A stretch of DNA of 64,000 bases from Crotophaga sulcirostris (GCA_013397455.1 VYZB01000118.1:1938824-2002823); one strand, 5' to 3'. Shown: positions 33,990 to 47,860, counted from the stretch's first letter. Numbers and translations are program-made. Notes: generated by a model not told the origin, from the letters alone.

Positions 33990-36900
33990 TAAATTTATTT
34001 TTAAAAATACAAATTATAACAGGAGCAGCAAGTGCCAATATTTAAATTCATTTTTCTAACAGTGACTTCAACCAAGTAAATGGATTTGCATAATTGCATG
34101 TCCGGATGACATAAGTGGCAATAACTATTGTTAAATTACTTTGTAATATGATTTTTTAAAAAATTCAAGCTAATGTTTCTACAGTTACTTATTGAAAGGA
34201 ATTATCTAGGCATGACTATTAAAAGCAAACAAAACCCATTGTCAAACTGATTTTAAAAAAATAATAATTTGCCTTGTTTATCTTTGCTGGCTTTTCACTT
34301 GTCAATCTTAAAAAAAAGTTCCTGGGGCCAAAGTTCACAGGTTCACATTGATCTCCAGAAAAAAAATACATAAACTTTGATACAATGATCTGATGAGATG
34401 TAGAGTTCAGAAAATAAGATGGAATTGGAAATGAAGGTTGCTTTAAGGTGATTTTACAATATGATTTCTATCAGCAAACTGAATAAAACCATGGGATGTT
34501 CTTACATAGGCTGAGCTGGAACAGTTTGCATCACGTGATAGTCCCGTGGATCTGAAAGTATATTTTATTCAGCATGCTTCCTTAGTTTTAAAGCAAGTGG
34601 GAAGACTGTAAAATGCAGGCTTAGAGGAAGGAGCCGTGTATGGTGTCATCATACTCTAATCGTCTTTCAGAGGCCTGACACAGCAAATTAGAATATCTTT
34701 CCCTGGAGTGGATCTTATGTAATTTTCCTGGTTTCGTTTGTTACAATAACATAAGTAAGGGCAAATACTGAGCTCTTTCTGCTGGTGGGTCATTAAGATC
34801 CTTGTCATGAGAGTCCATTCTTATAAAACAATAGAGTCTGCTGCAAGTAATAGTGTTCAAATAGGTCAGAAACTATAGCAATTGCATTATGTACAGGCAG
34901 TCTAGATTGAGAGCAGAAAGGAAAGTTACTTCTGAAAGCAGGGAAAGAGCTCCAAAGAAACAAGGAGAAACCTGCAATGAAAAATGTCAGAAAGACACCT
35001 TAAGGGAAAGCTAGTAAACAAGTCAGTGAACAAGTAAGTAGTGTTCTACATTGCATCTGAGTTTTGCATTGAAGTGCATTCCCAGTTGGATTAAGTTTCT
35101 GCATTATATTTAGGCAGAGGGAAGATCTGGGATTCTATACTGGACCACCAAGAAAGCTGGAGACAATGGTAAAACCCCAGAAGACAGTATTATTTTTCCT
35201 ATTATATATAGAGGGAGGCTCAGTGCCTGGTTTGCGCTGCTTACATAGGATTTGGAGAGGTGAAGTTAGGCAAGTTGCTTACCATTTTAGGTGAAATACT
35301 ACATTTGTATTTCTTTGAGAAGAGAAAAGAAAATTAAACAATAAAGAATAGTTTATAAGCCAGCTAAACACTTTTTTTAATACAGTTTGAGAGGAGATAA
35401 AAGGTAGAAGATCTGGCTTTTGTTTTAATACAACTCTTATTTTTTAATATATGAGGATGTTTCTTTTTCCATAGACTTAAATTAAGAATGTGCTAATTCA
35501 CACTTCTAGCCTGAGAAAGAGAAGTTGAGGGAGTAAGTTTCTGCATACACAAACCCCACTCATAACTATATCCAAGAGAAGGACATTCACCCTAGAACAA
35601 TAAAAAGTTCAAGATCTACATTTGCCAAAAATACTACATTAACTTTCTGAAAAGTATCCTGAGAAAAATATAAGGACAAAATAGTGCTTAGGGGAGTATT
35701 GCATGTGAAACTTTATAGAATCTCTGACAATATCTTTTTGGTAAAATATTTCAGAGATTTGAGATTTCTTTCTAAAAGCAAAACATTATTTCAGAAATGG
35801 TAAGATTATATTCCCTTATCCGCCCAGGGATGAGTCAATGAAATCGGAGCTGTTTCAGCAATAGCCAGAAGGCTGACTTCTATAAAGACGAGGAAAACTG
35901 GATATGTCCCTGCAGTTTACTGCCAGAATTTTAGCAAAATACAACTCCCTTTAGCACATCAAAACTAGCAGAATCAGTACTGTTCTGTGGGAATTTCCTT
36001 GTCCTTGTATGTGAATGAAACATTTGAAATTTAGCCTTGGTTTTGGATGTATTGCTAAAAAATAGAACAAATTTATTTTATGCTTTGCATTGACTTACCA
36101 AGCTGAAAAATGTTACAGTCCAGTTAGCCTGAAATAAAAACAAGTTAACAGAGGCTCTCAAGTACTTCTAATTCCACTAGTCTTTCATTTTTCAAAGATT
36201 GCTATAACATTTTAGTGTTTAAAAACATTAGATGAAGTACACATGTGCTAGAAATATATTGTCAGTGGCAAATATATTTCTTCCCCCGCCCCTCATGTTT
36301 TTTATTTTCACAGAAGTGTTTTCTTTATACAATTGCAAAACATGTAAGAGAGAAAGAAAGAAAAATGAATCAGTGTTGTCTTCTGAAAGCAGACTAATTT
36401 ATACCTATTTAGAGAGAGAGAAAAAATTCCTTCTTATCATTGAAAAACAGCTGAACCTATTCAGAACAAATAGTTTGGTGGCTTGTGTATGTGGGCAAGT
36501 GCAAAGTCCTGCTGGTTTGCAAAAAATAACAACTGGGTGTAGTTTCTTTGAATCTGTGTTCAGGAGCTTCTCCCAGTTGCTCACTCCCCAGCTATGTTTT
36601 GTAATGCGGTTTGCTTGCTTTCCAAGATATTCACAGTCCTTCTGCTTAGAGCCATCTCTTCAAAATAATGACTGTTTTTCCTCCATACATACGTTTTGCT
36701 GAACAGAATGATTCTGAACTTCTGGCAGTAAGATCAAAGAGTTCTTTCACAATTCATCTTTCTTGCTTGGCATGTAACAAGCTCACAGCAACTTCTGAAG
36801 TTGAACTGTTAAATCTACCTAATACAAGCACAAACATGAAGAAAAGGGTACTGACAGTGAGAATTTTTTTTTAATTTTTCTTTTTTCTTAATTTCCACTG

Positions 36901-37815
36901 TGAGAAGGAGCTGTGAACAAAGTTGACAAAATTTGTTAATTGATCAGAAAAAGAGGCCCGCATTGAGATCTTTTTGTCAGTCTTTCCATCCTTGCTCACT
37001 TTATTTTGCTGGAACAATACAAAATACATTGTGTTTTGTTACATCCAACCCCAAAGTAATTTGTGTTTTACTCTGTTTCTTATCTGAGTGACAATGTTTG
37101 TAGTATTCTAGTATTCCCTTTATTTTACTTTTGAGTTTTTACCAGTCCTTTATTTTATTCTGGTTATGTTTTAGAGCTGAAAGTAATTTCTGTTGCCATC
37201 TGTGAGTTTGTCTGTTAAATATTCTTTCTGATCAAATATGATGTACCTCTGCTATCAGATACATCAAATCTTATTACTGATCTACTTTAACTAATATAAT
37301 TAGGAAAACCTGTGTTATATGGAATCTGAGTGTTGGTGCTATGAAAGAGGAGTTTATTAAAAAACTTTAAGCTTCTGGACTTGACAGAAGTTCAAGTAGT
37401 ATCCCAGCATGACATTTAGGTATTAAACTCCATGAGTTCTAACTTTTTATTGTACTGCATCTTGGAAAGGTGTTGCACCTGTACAAAATGGCAGCCAAAG
37501 GTTGTTGTCATGAGGCTCTTTGTCAGTATGCGCTTCTTGGTTTTGTTTTGCACTATAATATATTTTAGTATAGCATAAATCCACGTCGTATTCCAAAGTT
37601 CTGATCTTCTCAGCTACCAGCATCCACAAAGGATAGTATACTAAAGCACCCATGTTTAGCAGAATTTGGTGCTGATAATGATAGTTATTTACTGACAAGA
37701 AAATGCCCATTATCAGTTTCTACTTGAAAATAACAGAATAAGCTTGAACAGCAAATAAAAGCTCGTACAGTAGTTACAAATGTTCAAGGAAGCCTAGAAT
37801 TCTCTTCCTTCACAG

Positions 37816-37865
37816 AGATCTTTAGTGTATATTAACTCACCAGATCTTTAGTTTGTATTAACCAG
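37816..37865 (+). repeat. 26-bp imperfect tandem duplication
   Basis: AGATCTTTAGTGTATATTAA with CTCACC after it (37,816-37,841) is followed directly by AGATCTTTAGTTTGTATTAA with CCAG after it. Two adjacent copies with few differences point to a local slippage duplication. Confidence 0.75.
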
Positions 37866-39617
37866 CTCTGTACTGGTTTGTAATGAATGTTATTAGTTGA
37901 ATTCTGATTCAGGGTGTGCAAGCAGCTGAAAAAAAAAATCAATTAGGTTGAAAGATCCATCATGTGCAATGGCACAACTTACATGCAAAATTATAGTCAA
38001 GATCTAAAGTTCCTAAACTGCATTAATTCCTTCTGAAAAACTCTGTGGATGAGCATCCTTAGTAAGCAGGACAAATTCACAAAGGGTGAATTGCTGAACA
38101 GGTGGAATTCAAGGGCCTGCTAAAGTCAAATTATCTTCTTGAGTTAAAACATTCAAAGCACTCTGATATCACTATGGGAGGAGTCTTTTGGGTCTCTGCT
38201 AAGGAACAGGTGCTGAGTTTCTACTGGGTCAACTGGGGACTGCAAGTCTTGTTCAAGACTCCTAAAAGTAGCTTGGGAGCTTATGGAGATGCGTAAGTCC
38301 CTCTGTCACTGTGTTTTTTATTTGTTTATTACCGTAAGACACTCCTCTTTATGTTTATCTCAATTTTTTATTATTATTCTCAGGCAATGGACCTACCCTA
38401 ATTACTGTTTATACATGCTGACTCAAAGACTTTGATAAAATAAATTACTATGATGGAATTGGCCCAAAGCTCTTCTTCCTACTAGTGTGCCAAATAATCT
38501 GCTGGAGACTGAAGTTACAGATACCTAAGGTTTTTTCTGTGATAACCCACTTATCCTATTAGAGGTATAACCTCCCACACACCCTATTGCAATCTGAAGC
38601 AGGGCTTCAACCAGTGAAAATCAAATCATGACCACTAGCTTCAGATCAGCTGAATGCCATATACAGTACTGAAAACTTTTAGACATTTAATTAAATTCTG
38701 TGGTTCTGTTATATACAGTTAATGTAAAAAGCTTAGCAATTTGTTCATAAACATCCATTATATCCATCCATTCTTCCTCCTTCTGAGGTTTCTAAGAAAA
38801 TGAAAGATAGCTGTTATTGTAGAAATCCTCATGGTACTGTCCAGTTCTGACCTCTGGACCTCAAAGCTTTCACAGTCAAACAAACAAAAAAAATATGTTA
38901 CCTTTTAGTCCAACAGTGGCAGGAATACTTTAGTTCAAAAACATTTAATCTTAGCAAAAGAGATAAGAAAAGGGAAACAGCTGCAACTGAAATGTCTGTA
39001 TTTGTTCAACAGTCGTACCCTAATGGCAGAGAATGAAGCATGCGGCTCAGCATGCCGATGTTTAGAATGTCGTATTCTTCTAACAGTGACACCTTTGGGA
39101 GACGTGTATTTTAGTGTTCCTGAGAGGATACGCTAAATACACCTCAAAAATATGGCTAATGCTGCAGCAGAATAGTAAGTAACTATGCATTCCAGTTACA
39201 TTCTGCTAACTCCACGGCTTTTCTTCAGACACGTCTGATGTGTGCGATTGTGTTCAGCAACATATATACAAACATGATACATCATGACTTTATTCTTCCT
39301 TTTATTACGTGCTGAATGTAATCTGAAGTTTATTGGCATTCCTAGCAAAGAACCTCAGTCCAGAAGGAAGGGCAGGGGTGAAGGGAGGAAGGGTAACTCC
39401 TTTTCAAGCTCTGTCTCCCCAGGCAATATGGATGCAACTGACCGCAGACTTAGACTTCAGTACAAGCAGAGCTGCTAAAGGCAGTACAGACAAGCTGTTG
39501 TGGGTCTTGCAGAGTGAAAGCAACAAACTAGTAATGTTTCAGTGGAACAGTAACAATTTTTCTCTTTTCCAACACTTTTTTTGACAGTACGTACCTGCCT
39601 ACAAATTGTGACAGTTG

Positions 39618-39633
39618 TTTTTTTTTTTTTTTT
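39618..39633 (+). repeat. Poly-T tract (T16)
   Basis: Sixteen uninterrupted T. No retroposed sequence ending in poly-A was recognised on the minus strand beside it. Confidence 0.95.
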
Positions 39634-42600
39634 GTATGACAGTAATTCACAAAGTTAAAATTTCATAGAAATATGTTTATAAATCATAGGTTAAGATGGC
39701 TTTTTTTGTAGGGAAGTTTTGTCACTAATATAAAAAACAAAGAGGAATAATCAACTATCTTATAAGAAGCTCAACTGGAGTAAAAACCAAAAAAAAACCC
39801 AGAGCCAGTGAGAAAAGAACTAGACAGATTCCTTTTGTTCTGCAATTAATTCCGTGGTATTAATTTGAGCCAGTACAATGAAAGTGAAAACTTGTTATCT
39901 TACCTATAAATCTTAATTATGATAGTCCAAAACACCATCACTGTTTAGCATTGGATTCAACTTGAGAATACTAGTCATATTACATAGTGTCACTGTAGGG
40001 ATTTTTTGTGTTTTAGAGGAAAAAATAAGAAAGCTATTTCATTTTGATGCACTTGCAATGCACAGAGCTTTTGATCTGCTCCAGGAAACTTTGGTGTCTC
40101 TAAAGATATGTACCACACCTTAAAATTGTGATTACACTACTTTATTTCTCTTAAGTTATGAAAGAAGACAAGATTTGAATTTGCTTTAAAAGACTTTCCT
40201 TCCTGAACAGACTAGGTTAAGAGAGGATGTGAGCAGAGAAATGTTGGCAGAGTGGGAAATGAGTTCAAAAATTTTGCCAGAGGATCTACTGCCTGTCGAC
40301 TGTTTTATGGAGAGACAGTCCCACTAGATGACTAATTTAAGTGCATGATCAGTCTTTGGGTGATAAGGCTGTTTAACTTCCTCATTCATTTTGATGACTT
40401 TAGTGCTGCATCATACAACTCCACAGATCACAGATAGTGATCTCAAAGTACCTCAAATCATTGCTGTGTAATATACTACTATATTTCCTGACACCAGAAC
40501 TAGTTTCATAGACATACATTGGGATAAACAAGGAGTACTTGGATGTATGATGGAAACAGGGATGTAATACTTGCGAAAAGTGGTGAAATAAATCTCTCTG
40601 CAGTATTGATTTTTGGAATAACATTAAAATTCCTGACTTTTCAGGCTCATTTGGCAGATCCACTAGTTCCCCTAACGATGCTTTGATGTGACTACATTTA
40701 GTTACAATTCAATTTATTGAAATACTGTTTTTTCACTGTTTTTACTAACAGTTAATGGTAGACTAGGAACAGATAAATTTAGCACCAGTATTGTTCATCA
40801 AAAACTAATCTGAGTCTGCTAAAATCAGTAGAAGAACTTGAAACCCAACACTTTAAGTTCTTATAGCATTCCATGATAGTTATGCCAATGCCTTTGGTTT
40901 GTGGAGGAATTGTTAGTAATGACCTAAAGTGAATAACAAATAATAGAAAGGCCATTACTGCGGCCACCGAATGTTGAATATTGCAATGAGAAGACTTGTG
41001 TACAGCATTGCTCTGTTTCTGATTCTGTTCCTTTTGATCTCTCTGTTAGCAGACAATAAGTATGTGCTAGTGCTAGATTCATATTTTCTTGTTTCCTTGA
41101 AGACATTCAAACATTCTTTAATATCTGTTTTGTAAATGCGCCTGAGAAAATGATACAGAGGATATTATAACAATTTATTTTGTTCTCTTAAGTTGTATTT
41201 CCTTTAAAGATTTCCGATCTTTTAAGTATTTGCATCTTGTTAAATATAAAGGAAGTTGAAGCTGCAGAGAAATTCTACTGAGAAAACAAAACATTTTATG
41301 TCTGTTTTGGCTTCTGTGTAAAACAGAATATTGTAGCCTAGCTGTTCTCTAGCACAAAAAAAAAATTCATGGTTATGCTCTTTCATGCTTTGAGTGGTCG
41401 AAAGAAAAAAAAAACCCGAAATGTTATCAACGAGTTCTTCCAGAATTCCTAAATTTTTAAATAGTGGATCACCCACGTAGTCAGGTCAATCCATAAAGAT
41501 GAATTTTGAATAGTCTTTAATACAGGTATTTTGTGTAGAATATGACTGATTCTTTATGACACCTTGCATTAAAAGTTGTTAATGTTGTGTTAAAAAAAAA
41601 AATAAAGACAAAGACTTCCACACAGTCATAGTCTCTTCATGAAAAAAAATAACCAATTGTAAAAGACTACTAAAAGCAAAGCCTTGATATTTTTCCAGAT
41701 CCAGGCTTGTTTATGTTATGATTCATTTCTAAGTAGTATTAGTCTAAACTTCTGTTCTAGCTTTCATTTTCTCATATCTTTCTGTATTTATATCAGAAAA
41801 TATCTATACTCAATAACTTTTTATTTATAGAGGAACACTGGATAGCCTGGATTAAGTGCCATGTTTTGAGATTGAGCATGGCATAAACTTTGGTCTTCAA
41901 TGGGTAAGTCTGTAAAACTAGGGGCAGTGGTAAACGACTGACATTGCCTGTGTTAAGAATATATCACGTCTTGTTATATTGTAACAGAAATTCTATGTCC
42001 ACAGTGGATGCTCAGAGTTGCTTGCACAATATCATATATAAAGCCTAGAAAAAGATGAGTATCAGTGCTAATAGAGTCAAGTAGGCATGGCTGAGTCAGA
42101 AATTTACTTCTGTCTGTAGGATTTTGGGGTATGTTGCCCATCCATGTGTTACAGACATCTACAGTGCAAACACCCGACTGAACCACAAGTGCTACAAACT
42201 ACTCCTGACAGTCCCCTAACAAAAACAGATAAATTTTATCAAATTTTACATACATAAATTTTAGAAACTTGATCAAAGTTAATCATGTAGTCTTTCTTAG
42301 CTGTTGCTGGAGAAACCTTTAGAGAGCTATCCACTTCAAGATGGTCTAAATTGCTATTTGTAGCAGTGTAGCACTGTCTAAACAGAGTCTGATGTTGCTT
42401 TGAAGTGGACTGATATGCTATCTCCCGGTTATCTACATAGATGATCTGGTCAGAGCATACTGTCTCTCCCTTTTGTTCCCCACACTTGGGTGTGATTTCT
42501 GTGGAAACAGAGCACACAGAGTGTGATAGTACATATACAGACTTTATCCTGACGAAGGATTGGGGCACAAAAGGGTGGTGCATGTACATTAGGTATTGCC

Positions 42601-44067
42601 AGTTTACCTGTCTATACTACTGTGGTTTAGATTAGATATTCGGTTTTAAAACTTTAAAGTTATGTGAGATGAATTTCTTTCCAAATAGCAATCTTTTGGC
42701 ATCTTTTCCCTTGGGCTACGGTTGGAATTTGGAGTTAAATTGTACATTTTACTCTTCCTTCCCTCCTATTTGTAAGTCTGAGAAAAACTCTTTTGAAGAT
42801 CTGAGCCCTGTTTTTAGATCTCAGTATAAACAAAGTTGATTCAGAACTCATTATAGTGAATTCTGTCTTTGGACTCCTGTAACTGCAAAATTTGGTGTCT
42901 GGTTCAGCTATCTGATTCATTCTATAATCACCTCATCTTTTGCTTATGATCCTTGTTTCTTTAGGTTATGCAATATAAATGTTATGATTGTTATCTCTTA
43001 TGTATTTAGCTTTTAAATATTTAGGTGTGTGGTGGGTTTGGCACCCCTTTCATGCTGCATTGCTCTATATTTCCTTTCTACTTACATGATACCTGTTGCA
43101 GTTTCCTAACTCCTCTGTCTCCTACTCTCCAAGCATCTTATATTGAGGATGTATTTTACTTTTGGTTTTGATTTTTCTGTTGGTATGGCCAAACATTTGC
43201 TCTTAAAGTTCAGAGGACTCATATACCAGTCTTTAGCTGAACAGGTGAATTATTATTTGGGCATGTATAAAATCTTACTCAGAATCCCAAAACATCATCT
43301 TATATGGTGAATTTCTGTAGGAAGAATTCAAAGAATGTATGGGAGTGGTGCAGGGTGTATGTCTGTATGCATACATGTATATATACCATGTGCCTCTCTC
43401 TCTCAATCATCCATCTATGCATACAAACGCTTCCACGTGTGTATTTCCAAGTATGCTGATGACCAAACATTGAACTTCAATGTGCATTTGTGTGAAATCA
43501 GGCATCATGTGAATTTACATCAGTACAAGAAATTTTGGAGTATAAGAGAGTTAAGGCCTGATTTCTAGAGCTACTTTTCTGTAATTATTAATTTTCTGCA
43601 TTTTGCTACTGCTCCTGAGCTATGCTCCAGTAATTACTATACTCAGACCCCTCCAAGGGACGCAGAGTTTCCCATTCATTTCTGTTATTCTGAAAAGAAA
43701 ACAAAAGACAATTCTTTTGTGTAAACTTCTCTTTATTTTCTCCTTATAAATCTGAGTTCTTACCTATGTAAAGATGGATTTAAGATTTGTCTCTGGAAAG
43801 ACACGTAATCCCCAAATCCTAAAACAGAGTCTTGTGGATGTCTGCTGTGTTTATGCAGAACTGTGCTGAGATCCATTAATTCCTTAGAGTATCAATATTT
43901 TAGGCGAAGAAAGCCCAAAGGCCTGCAACCTCCTCTCTCATTCTCTACACTTCTTTATTTTCAGTGTCCTGCAGGGGAAGAAACAGGCTCTTTGCTCTCT
44001 GTAATAGCTTAGAGGCAATCTCTCACTCACTGTAGCTAACACTTGATGGTAACGGCCTTTTTTTGGA

Positions 44068-44088
44068 GGGGGAGACGGTTGTCCCCCC
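44068..44088. repeat. Short GC-rich imperfect hairpin
   Basis: GGGGGAGAC (44,068-44,076) and GTCCCCC (44,081-44,087) can pair around a GGTT loop with one bulged A. It is a small GC-rich spot in AT-rich DNA. It lacks the downstream T-run context or gene that would suggest a functional terminator. Confidence 0.55.
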
Positions 44089-45316
44089 AAACCCCTTTGT
44101 CTTATTTTTGGATTTTTCTTTTCTTTTGGACATCTAATGTTTCTGTTTTTTGCAAGTTTTTTATTATCATGCCCCAGAACCTCCAAAAAGTTTCTTATTT
44201 CAGTATACTCAGAGAAGTGCTGTTCTTTGTTGCCAAGCCAGGAATCATAAATAGCAAACAGCCACTGCTTCTCAGTCAGTCTCCTGGGATTCAACCTTAA
44301 TATTGTCTACTTCCTTTGCAGTACCCTGCTGAATGAAGTCAGTCAGCCCTGCATATTAGTCATGGGGCATTGACTCAAGGAATTTGAAGGTGTCAGGCAC
44401 TCTCTGAATAAGTTCTGATACACGCAGTTGCTGTTAAAGCAATTTAAAGTTAAAAAGGTTTAAGAGACTCTAAAAGAATGAGTGTATAGTCTGAATCAAA
44501 TGATCCTGTCTTAGTCCTTTACAAGATATTCGGTATAGTAACACGATCTAGTGAAGGACTGCATTATTATATTGTTTCTTAAGAGGTGATTGCACTCTGA
44601 GTTATTTGGTTAGCTAGTCGACCTGTAGTGGTCAATCAATATCTGCCTAGACAAAACCAAAATTTTTTTAATTTAGATGGAAACATCCAGAAAACTATTA
44701 GTTTGTTAAAGATATGAAGCCTGTAGACCAAACCAACCCTTTTGATTGTTTGCATTGACTTCCCCCTGAAGTTCATTTTTCTTAATTTCAGCATTCCTGA
44801 ATATATGAAATCAACACAATTTTTAGAGTTCAGATTAGAGGTAGTGCTCCCTGTAATTTCTTGCAAATGATAGGTGAGATGTTTGAAATTCACTACAGCA
44901 TAGTTGTAGTGCATGGTTTTATAAACAGCTGTCATCAGCTATCTGTCTTTGTTTCAAAGGCTGAAAGCAAAAAGTATTTTTCAAACCACTTATTTCAATT
45001 AGAGAGAGACTACCTAACAAAAAGAATAGTATTTGTACTTTTTATGTAGATGACTTCAATTTCCTGCCATATGACACTATAAGATAAATGTGCCTTACTA
45101 AAATGTCTGAATGAGTGTACAGAGGTCTTGTGCACCACCTTGTATTTGTAATTATAAGATGACCTTTTGAAGGAATATAGAGATTATGAGATTGCAGCAA
45201 AATTATTTGAAAAACAATACTATAATTTGTCAAAACCGATATTGCAAAGTCTGAAAAGCTGTAGCATTTTTTCATTTTGTTGCAAAAAATTGGAATATCA
45301 AAAGTTCTGTCTGCAC

Positions 45317-45378
45317 AAAAAAAAAAAAAAACTGCTAGAGAGGAAAGGAAGTTTAACTTCCTCTTAAAAAAAAAAAAA
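45317..45378 (+). repeat. Paired poly-A tracts (A15 and A13)
   Basis: An A15 run at 45,317-45,331 and an A13 run at 45,366-45,378 are separated by 34 bases. Such tracts can be retroposition tails, but no recognisable retroposed unit precedes either one. Confidence 0.9.
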
Positions 45379-47345
45379 ATCAAACAGAAGTTTATGTTGG
45401 AATTTTGAAAAATGGAAGTTTTGACATGAATAATGTTTGTAACAAAAGATGTAAATTTGAGGTCTAATTTGTGCTAGTGGGGAAATCTTTGGAGGATTTT
45501 TATGTTCTTGATTAGCTAATTTAATGTTAGATTAGGATCCTGGCTCAATCACTGTGTTTTCAAAAGAGAGAATATCAAATCTACCTACTTTTTTCTACTC
45601 TTCCTTATTCATCTCATTTGCTTTACCTTTTTTTGTGTCTGGAAAACAATTAAAAAAATAAAAAAGGAACTTATCTTTTTTATTCAAATGAATAGTTATA
45701 ACTGAATGCATGAAAGAATGGGGAAGAACCTGGCTCAGCTTTGACAATGAATAGTAAGAATGTTAATGTTACTACATTAATTCACAAGAGGAACTAAGTA
45801 CAGTACTCACTGCAGTATTTTGCCACAAAGCTCAAGTAACACTTACTTTAACAAGGAACTCAAGTCTTGCCAGTAATCCCTTATATTCTTTTATAGCATT
45901 GCAAATGTTAAGGTTTCCTTCTGCTTCAGAACTGTTACTTCATATTCCTATGGCTGGAAAAAAATAATAAATAATGTTTTGTAAAGACATTTATTTCAGC
46001 TGACTGGCTTCATGTGACTGTAGACATTTCCAGGGATACTTTTAACCTAGATATAACACAAACTGATGCTTTGTTCCTCTAGTAAAAGATTGTAGTCTGC
46101 ATTTATTTCTCATGCCAGTGGGAAACACAGACTTTCTCAGTGGATTATCATAAATGCCTTCTAAACTGCTCTAACGCTAAATCCAAAGAATACCCGGATA
46201 TTTTCCATTTTCTACATCATAAATAGCACAAATACCCATATTTAGAGCACTGCAGTTCCCACATTTAAAGCATTTTTGACATTTTCTACTGTAAGAAGAT
46301 TTTTTATTCAATTAAATCAGACAGACTTGAGGTTCAAAATGTGCTTTGTTTTCTATTACACAAAAAATCACAAAAATTGAAATTGTTCATTAACTTTGGT
46401 TCAACAACAGATTTTTTTGGCCAGTTTTCTTTAGAAGAGCTGATTAGTAGATTAATTGAGGTACTTTGATTTGAAGCATGGACGTGTGTTCCAGTTTGCT
46501 TAGTTTCCCAGAATGTTGACTATTCAGATCTCAAAACATGTTGTATTGTTTGAAAAAACAGGCCCCAGATACAATAAAGTGGGATTCCCAGGTTATCCCA
46601 AGTACTAGTGGTTTTGCACTCAGTTGCCAATATTTGTTGTTGTTATTAGTTTTATAGGTGTAACAACCCTTTACCTTCCCTGTAACAACAGAAGAGTCCT
46701 CGCTGAAATTAGTAGCTCTGGCTTCATGAGAGTGTTTGATCTGTGGGCTATAAATTCAACTTGCAAAACAAAGTGTAAACAAAATATTGGATAACTGCCC
46801 AGCTAAACCCAGTTCATCCATACAGTAAATGACACAGATCCCTGAAATAACTTGTGCTCAAACTTTATTTTAATACAGATGAGTAAAATGAATTTTTTAT
46901 TTTCTTGATTACCTACATTTGCAAGTGTTTAAGTGTCTGATATTTCAAATGTAATTTCATGTAATAAAATTTGGCTTGGAGTTTTATATTATTTGTACAT
47001 AATATATATTATAACCAATAGTAAAGAATTATATTTATGTAATAAATACCATTTCATATTTTATTCTTTCTGTGGTAAATGGTGTTCTGTGCATAACTTG
47101 TGCTCATTGTATCTCAGAGCCATATAGAAGCAATTAGTGTTTTACCTAAGCAAGCTTGAAACTTTTTGGTGGATTTTGTGAGTTTAAAACAAAATTGGTA
47201 ATAGTTATGCTAGAATTTTATATAATTTAGTCTGGCTGAATGGGGACACAATGCGCTTTCAGAAAATACATGCTTTCAGAAGTTTGTGTTCTGAATTTGG
47301 GAAAAAAAAGAAGATTCTGTCATTCTCTCTCGACTTCTATTGTTG

Positions 47346-47757
47346 AGTACACCTCCAGTACTGTGTTCAGTTCTGGGTCCCTCACTACAAGAAGGACATT
47401 GAGGTGCTGGAGCATGTCCAGAGAAGGACAATGAGGCTGGTGAAGGGGCTGGAGAACAAGTCTTACGAGGAGCAGCTGAGGGAACTGGGACTGTTTAGCC
47501 TAGAGAAGAGGAGGCTGAGGGGGGACCTCATCACTGCCTACAACTTCCTGAAAGGAGGTTGTAGTGAGATGAGTGGTGCTCTCTTCTCCCAGATAACAGG
47601 TGACAGGACGAGGGGAAATGGCCTCAAGTTGAGCCAGAGGAGGTTCAGGCTAGACATTATGAAAAATTTCTTCACTGAAAGGGTGGTCAGACACTGGAAC
47701 AGCTGCCCAGCGAGGTGGTTGAATCACCATCCCTGGAGGTGTTTAAAAGACAGGTAG
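47346..47757 (+). pseudogene. CR1 ORF2 C-terminal remnant
   Basis: The translated frame carries the conserved CR1 ORF2 C-terminus. Recognisable blocks are [50 protein letters not shown] and [20 protein letters not shown]. The endonuclease and reverse-transcriptase domains are missing through 5' truncation. Compared with the family pattern, one G appears lost near 47,701 (AACAGCTGCC instead of AACAGGCTGCC). This shifts the frame, so the last part reads into a stop at 47,757. The usual ending (E-V-F-K-R...) continues in another frame to a TAG near 47,782. It is a non-functional fossil with no cellular role implied. Confidence 0.88.
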
Positions 47758-47860
47758 AGGAGTTTCTCAGGGATGTGGTTTAGTAAGTGGACAGGTACGG
47801 TTGAATGGACTCGATGATCTCAAAGGTGTTTTCCAACTAGATGATTCTATGATTCTATGA
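47346..47860 (+). mobile_element. CR1 LINE 3' end, youngest-looking copy
   Basis: This 5'-truncated CR1 in plus orientation runs from the LEYCVQFW block of ORF2 to the 3' terminus. The tail is well preserved: GACTCGATGATCTCAAAGG, TTTTCCAACTAG, then a doubled ATTCTATGA-type terminal repeat ending at 47,860. The ORF2 C-terminal frame stays open over almost its full expected length, so divergence is low compared with the other copies here. The tail resembles CR1 subfamilies common in many neognath birds. The exact subfamily cannot be assigned without alignment. No long target-site duplication is expected for CR1, and none was seen. Confidence 0.95.

Larger units (their letters stand above)
33990..47345. 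other. AT-rich unique DNA, no gene recognised
   Basis: This holds the longest open frame of the window, 36,232-36,702 on the plus strand (156 codons). It has no recognisable domain and includes a purine-rich Lys/Arg/Glu stretch derived from simple AGAAAG repeats, so it is not called. A minus-strand frame at 42,239-42,589 (116 codons) has more balanced composition but is also unrecognised. Homopolymers include T16 at 39,618-39,633, A15 at 45,317-45,331 and A13 at 45,366-45,378. No RNA gene or diagnostic transposon end was found. Confidence 0.55.

Noticed and set aside
35250..35310. GAGAGGTGAAGTTAGGCAAG, similar to the MIR core
   Set aside because: Only one short block fits and flanking blocks are missing, so chance is likely.
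36232..36702. Longest open frame of the window (156 codons, plus strand)
   Set aside because: It has no recognisable domain and a charged stretch arising from simple AGAAAG repeats. No clear splice or promoter context was seen, and the length is compatible with chance in 64 kb searched in six frames.
38100..38298. Exon-like segment with CAG before it and GTAAGT at 38,293
   Set aside because: The acceptor lacks a convincing polypyrimidine tract, the translation is unrecognised, and GTAAGT-like sites are common by chance.
40300..40350. CACTAGATGACTAATTT resembling a CR1 tail
   Set aside because: The expected CCTTCCAACCC and ATTCTATGA-type ending does not follow.
42239..42589. 116-codon minus-strand frame with fairly balanced composition
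   Set aside because: No family resemblance could be named and no splice context is evident. Conservation data would be needed to revive it.
43025..43050. TGTGGTGGGTTTGGCACC resembling the 5' end of an avian LTR
   Set aside because: Fewer than 20 bases match and the sequence downstream does not continue the pattern.
43355..43395. Alternating purine-pyrimidine stretch (possible Z-DNA or microsatellite)
   Set aside because: It is short and irregular, without a consistent repeat unit.
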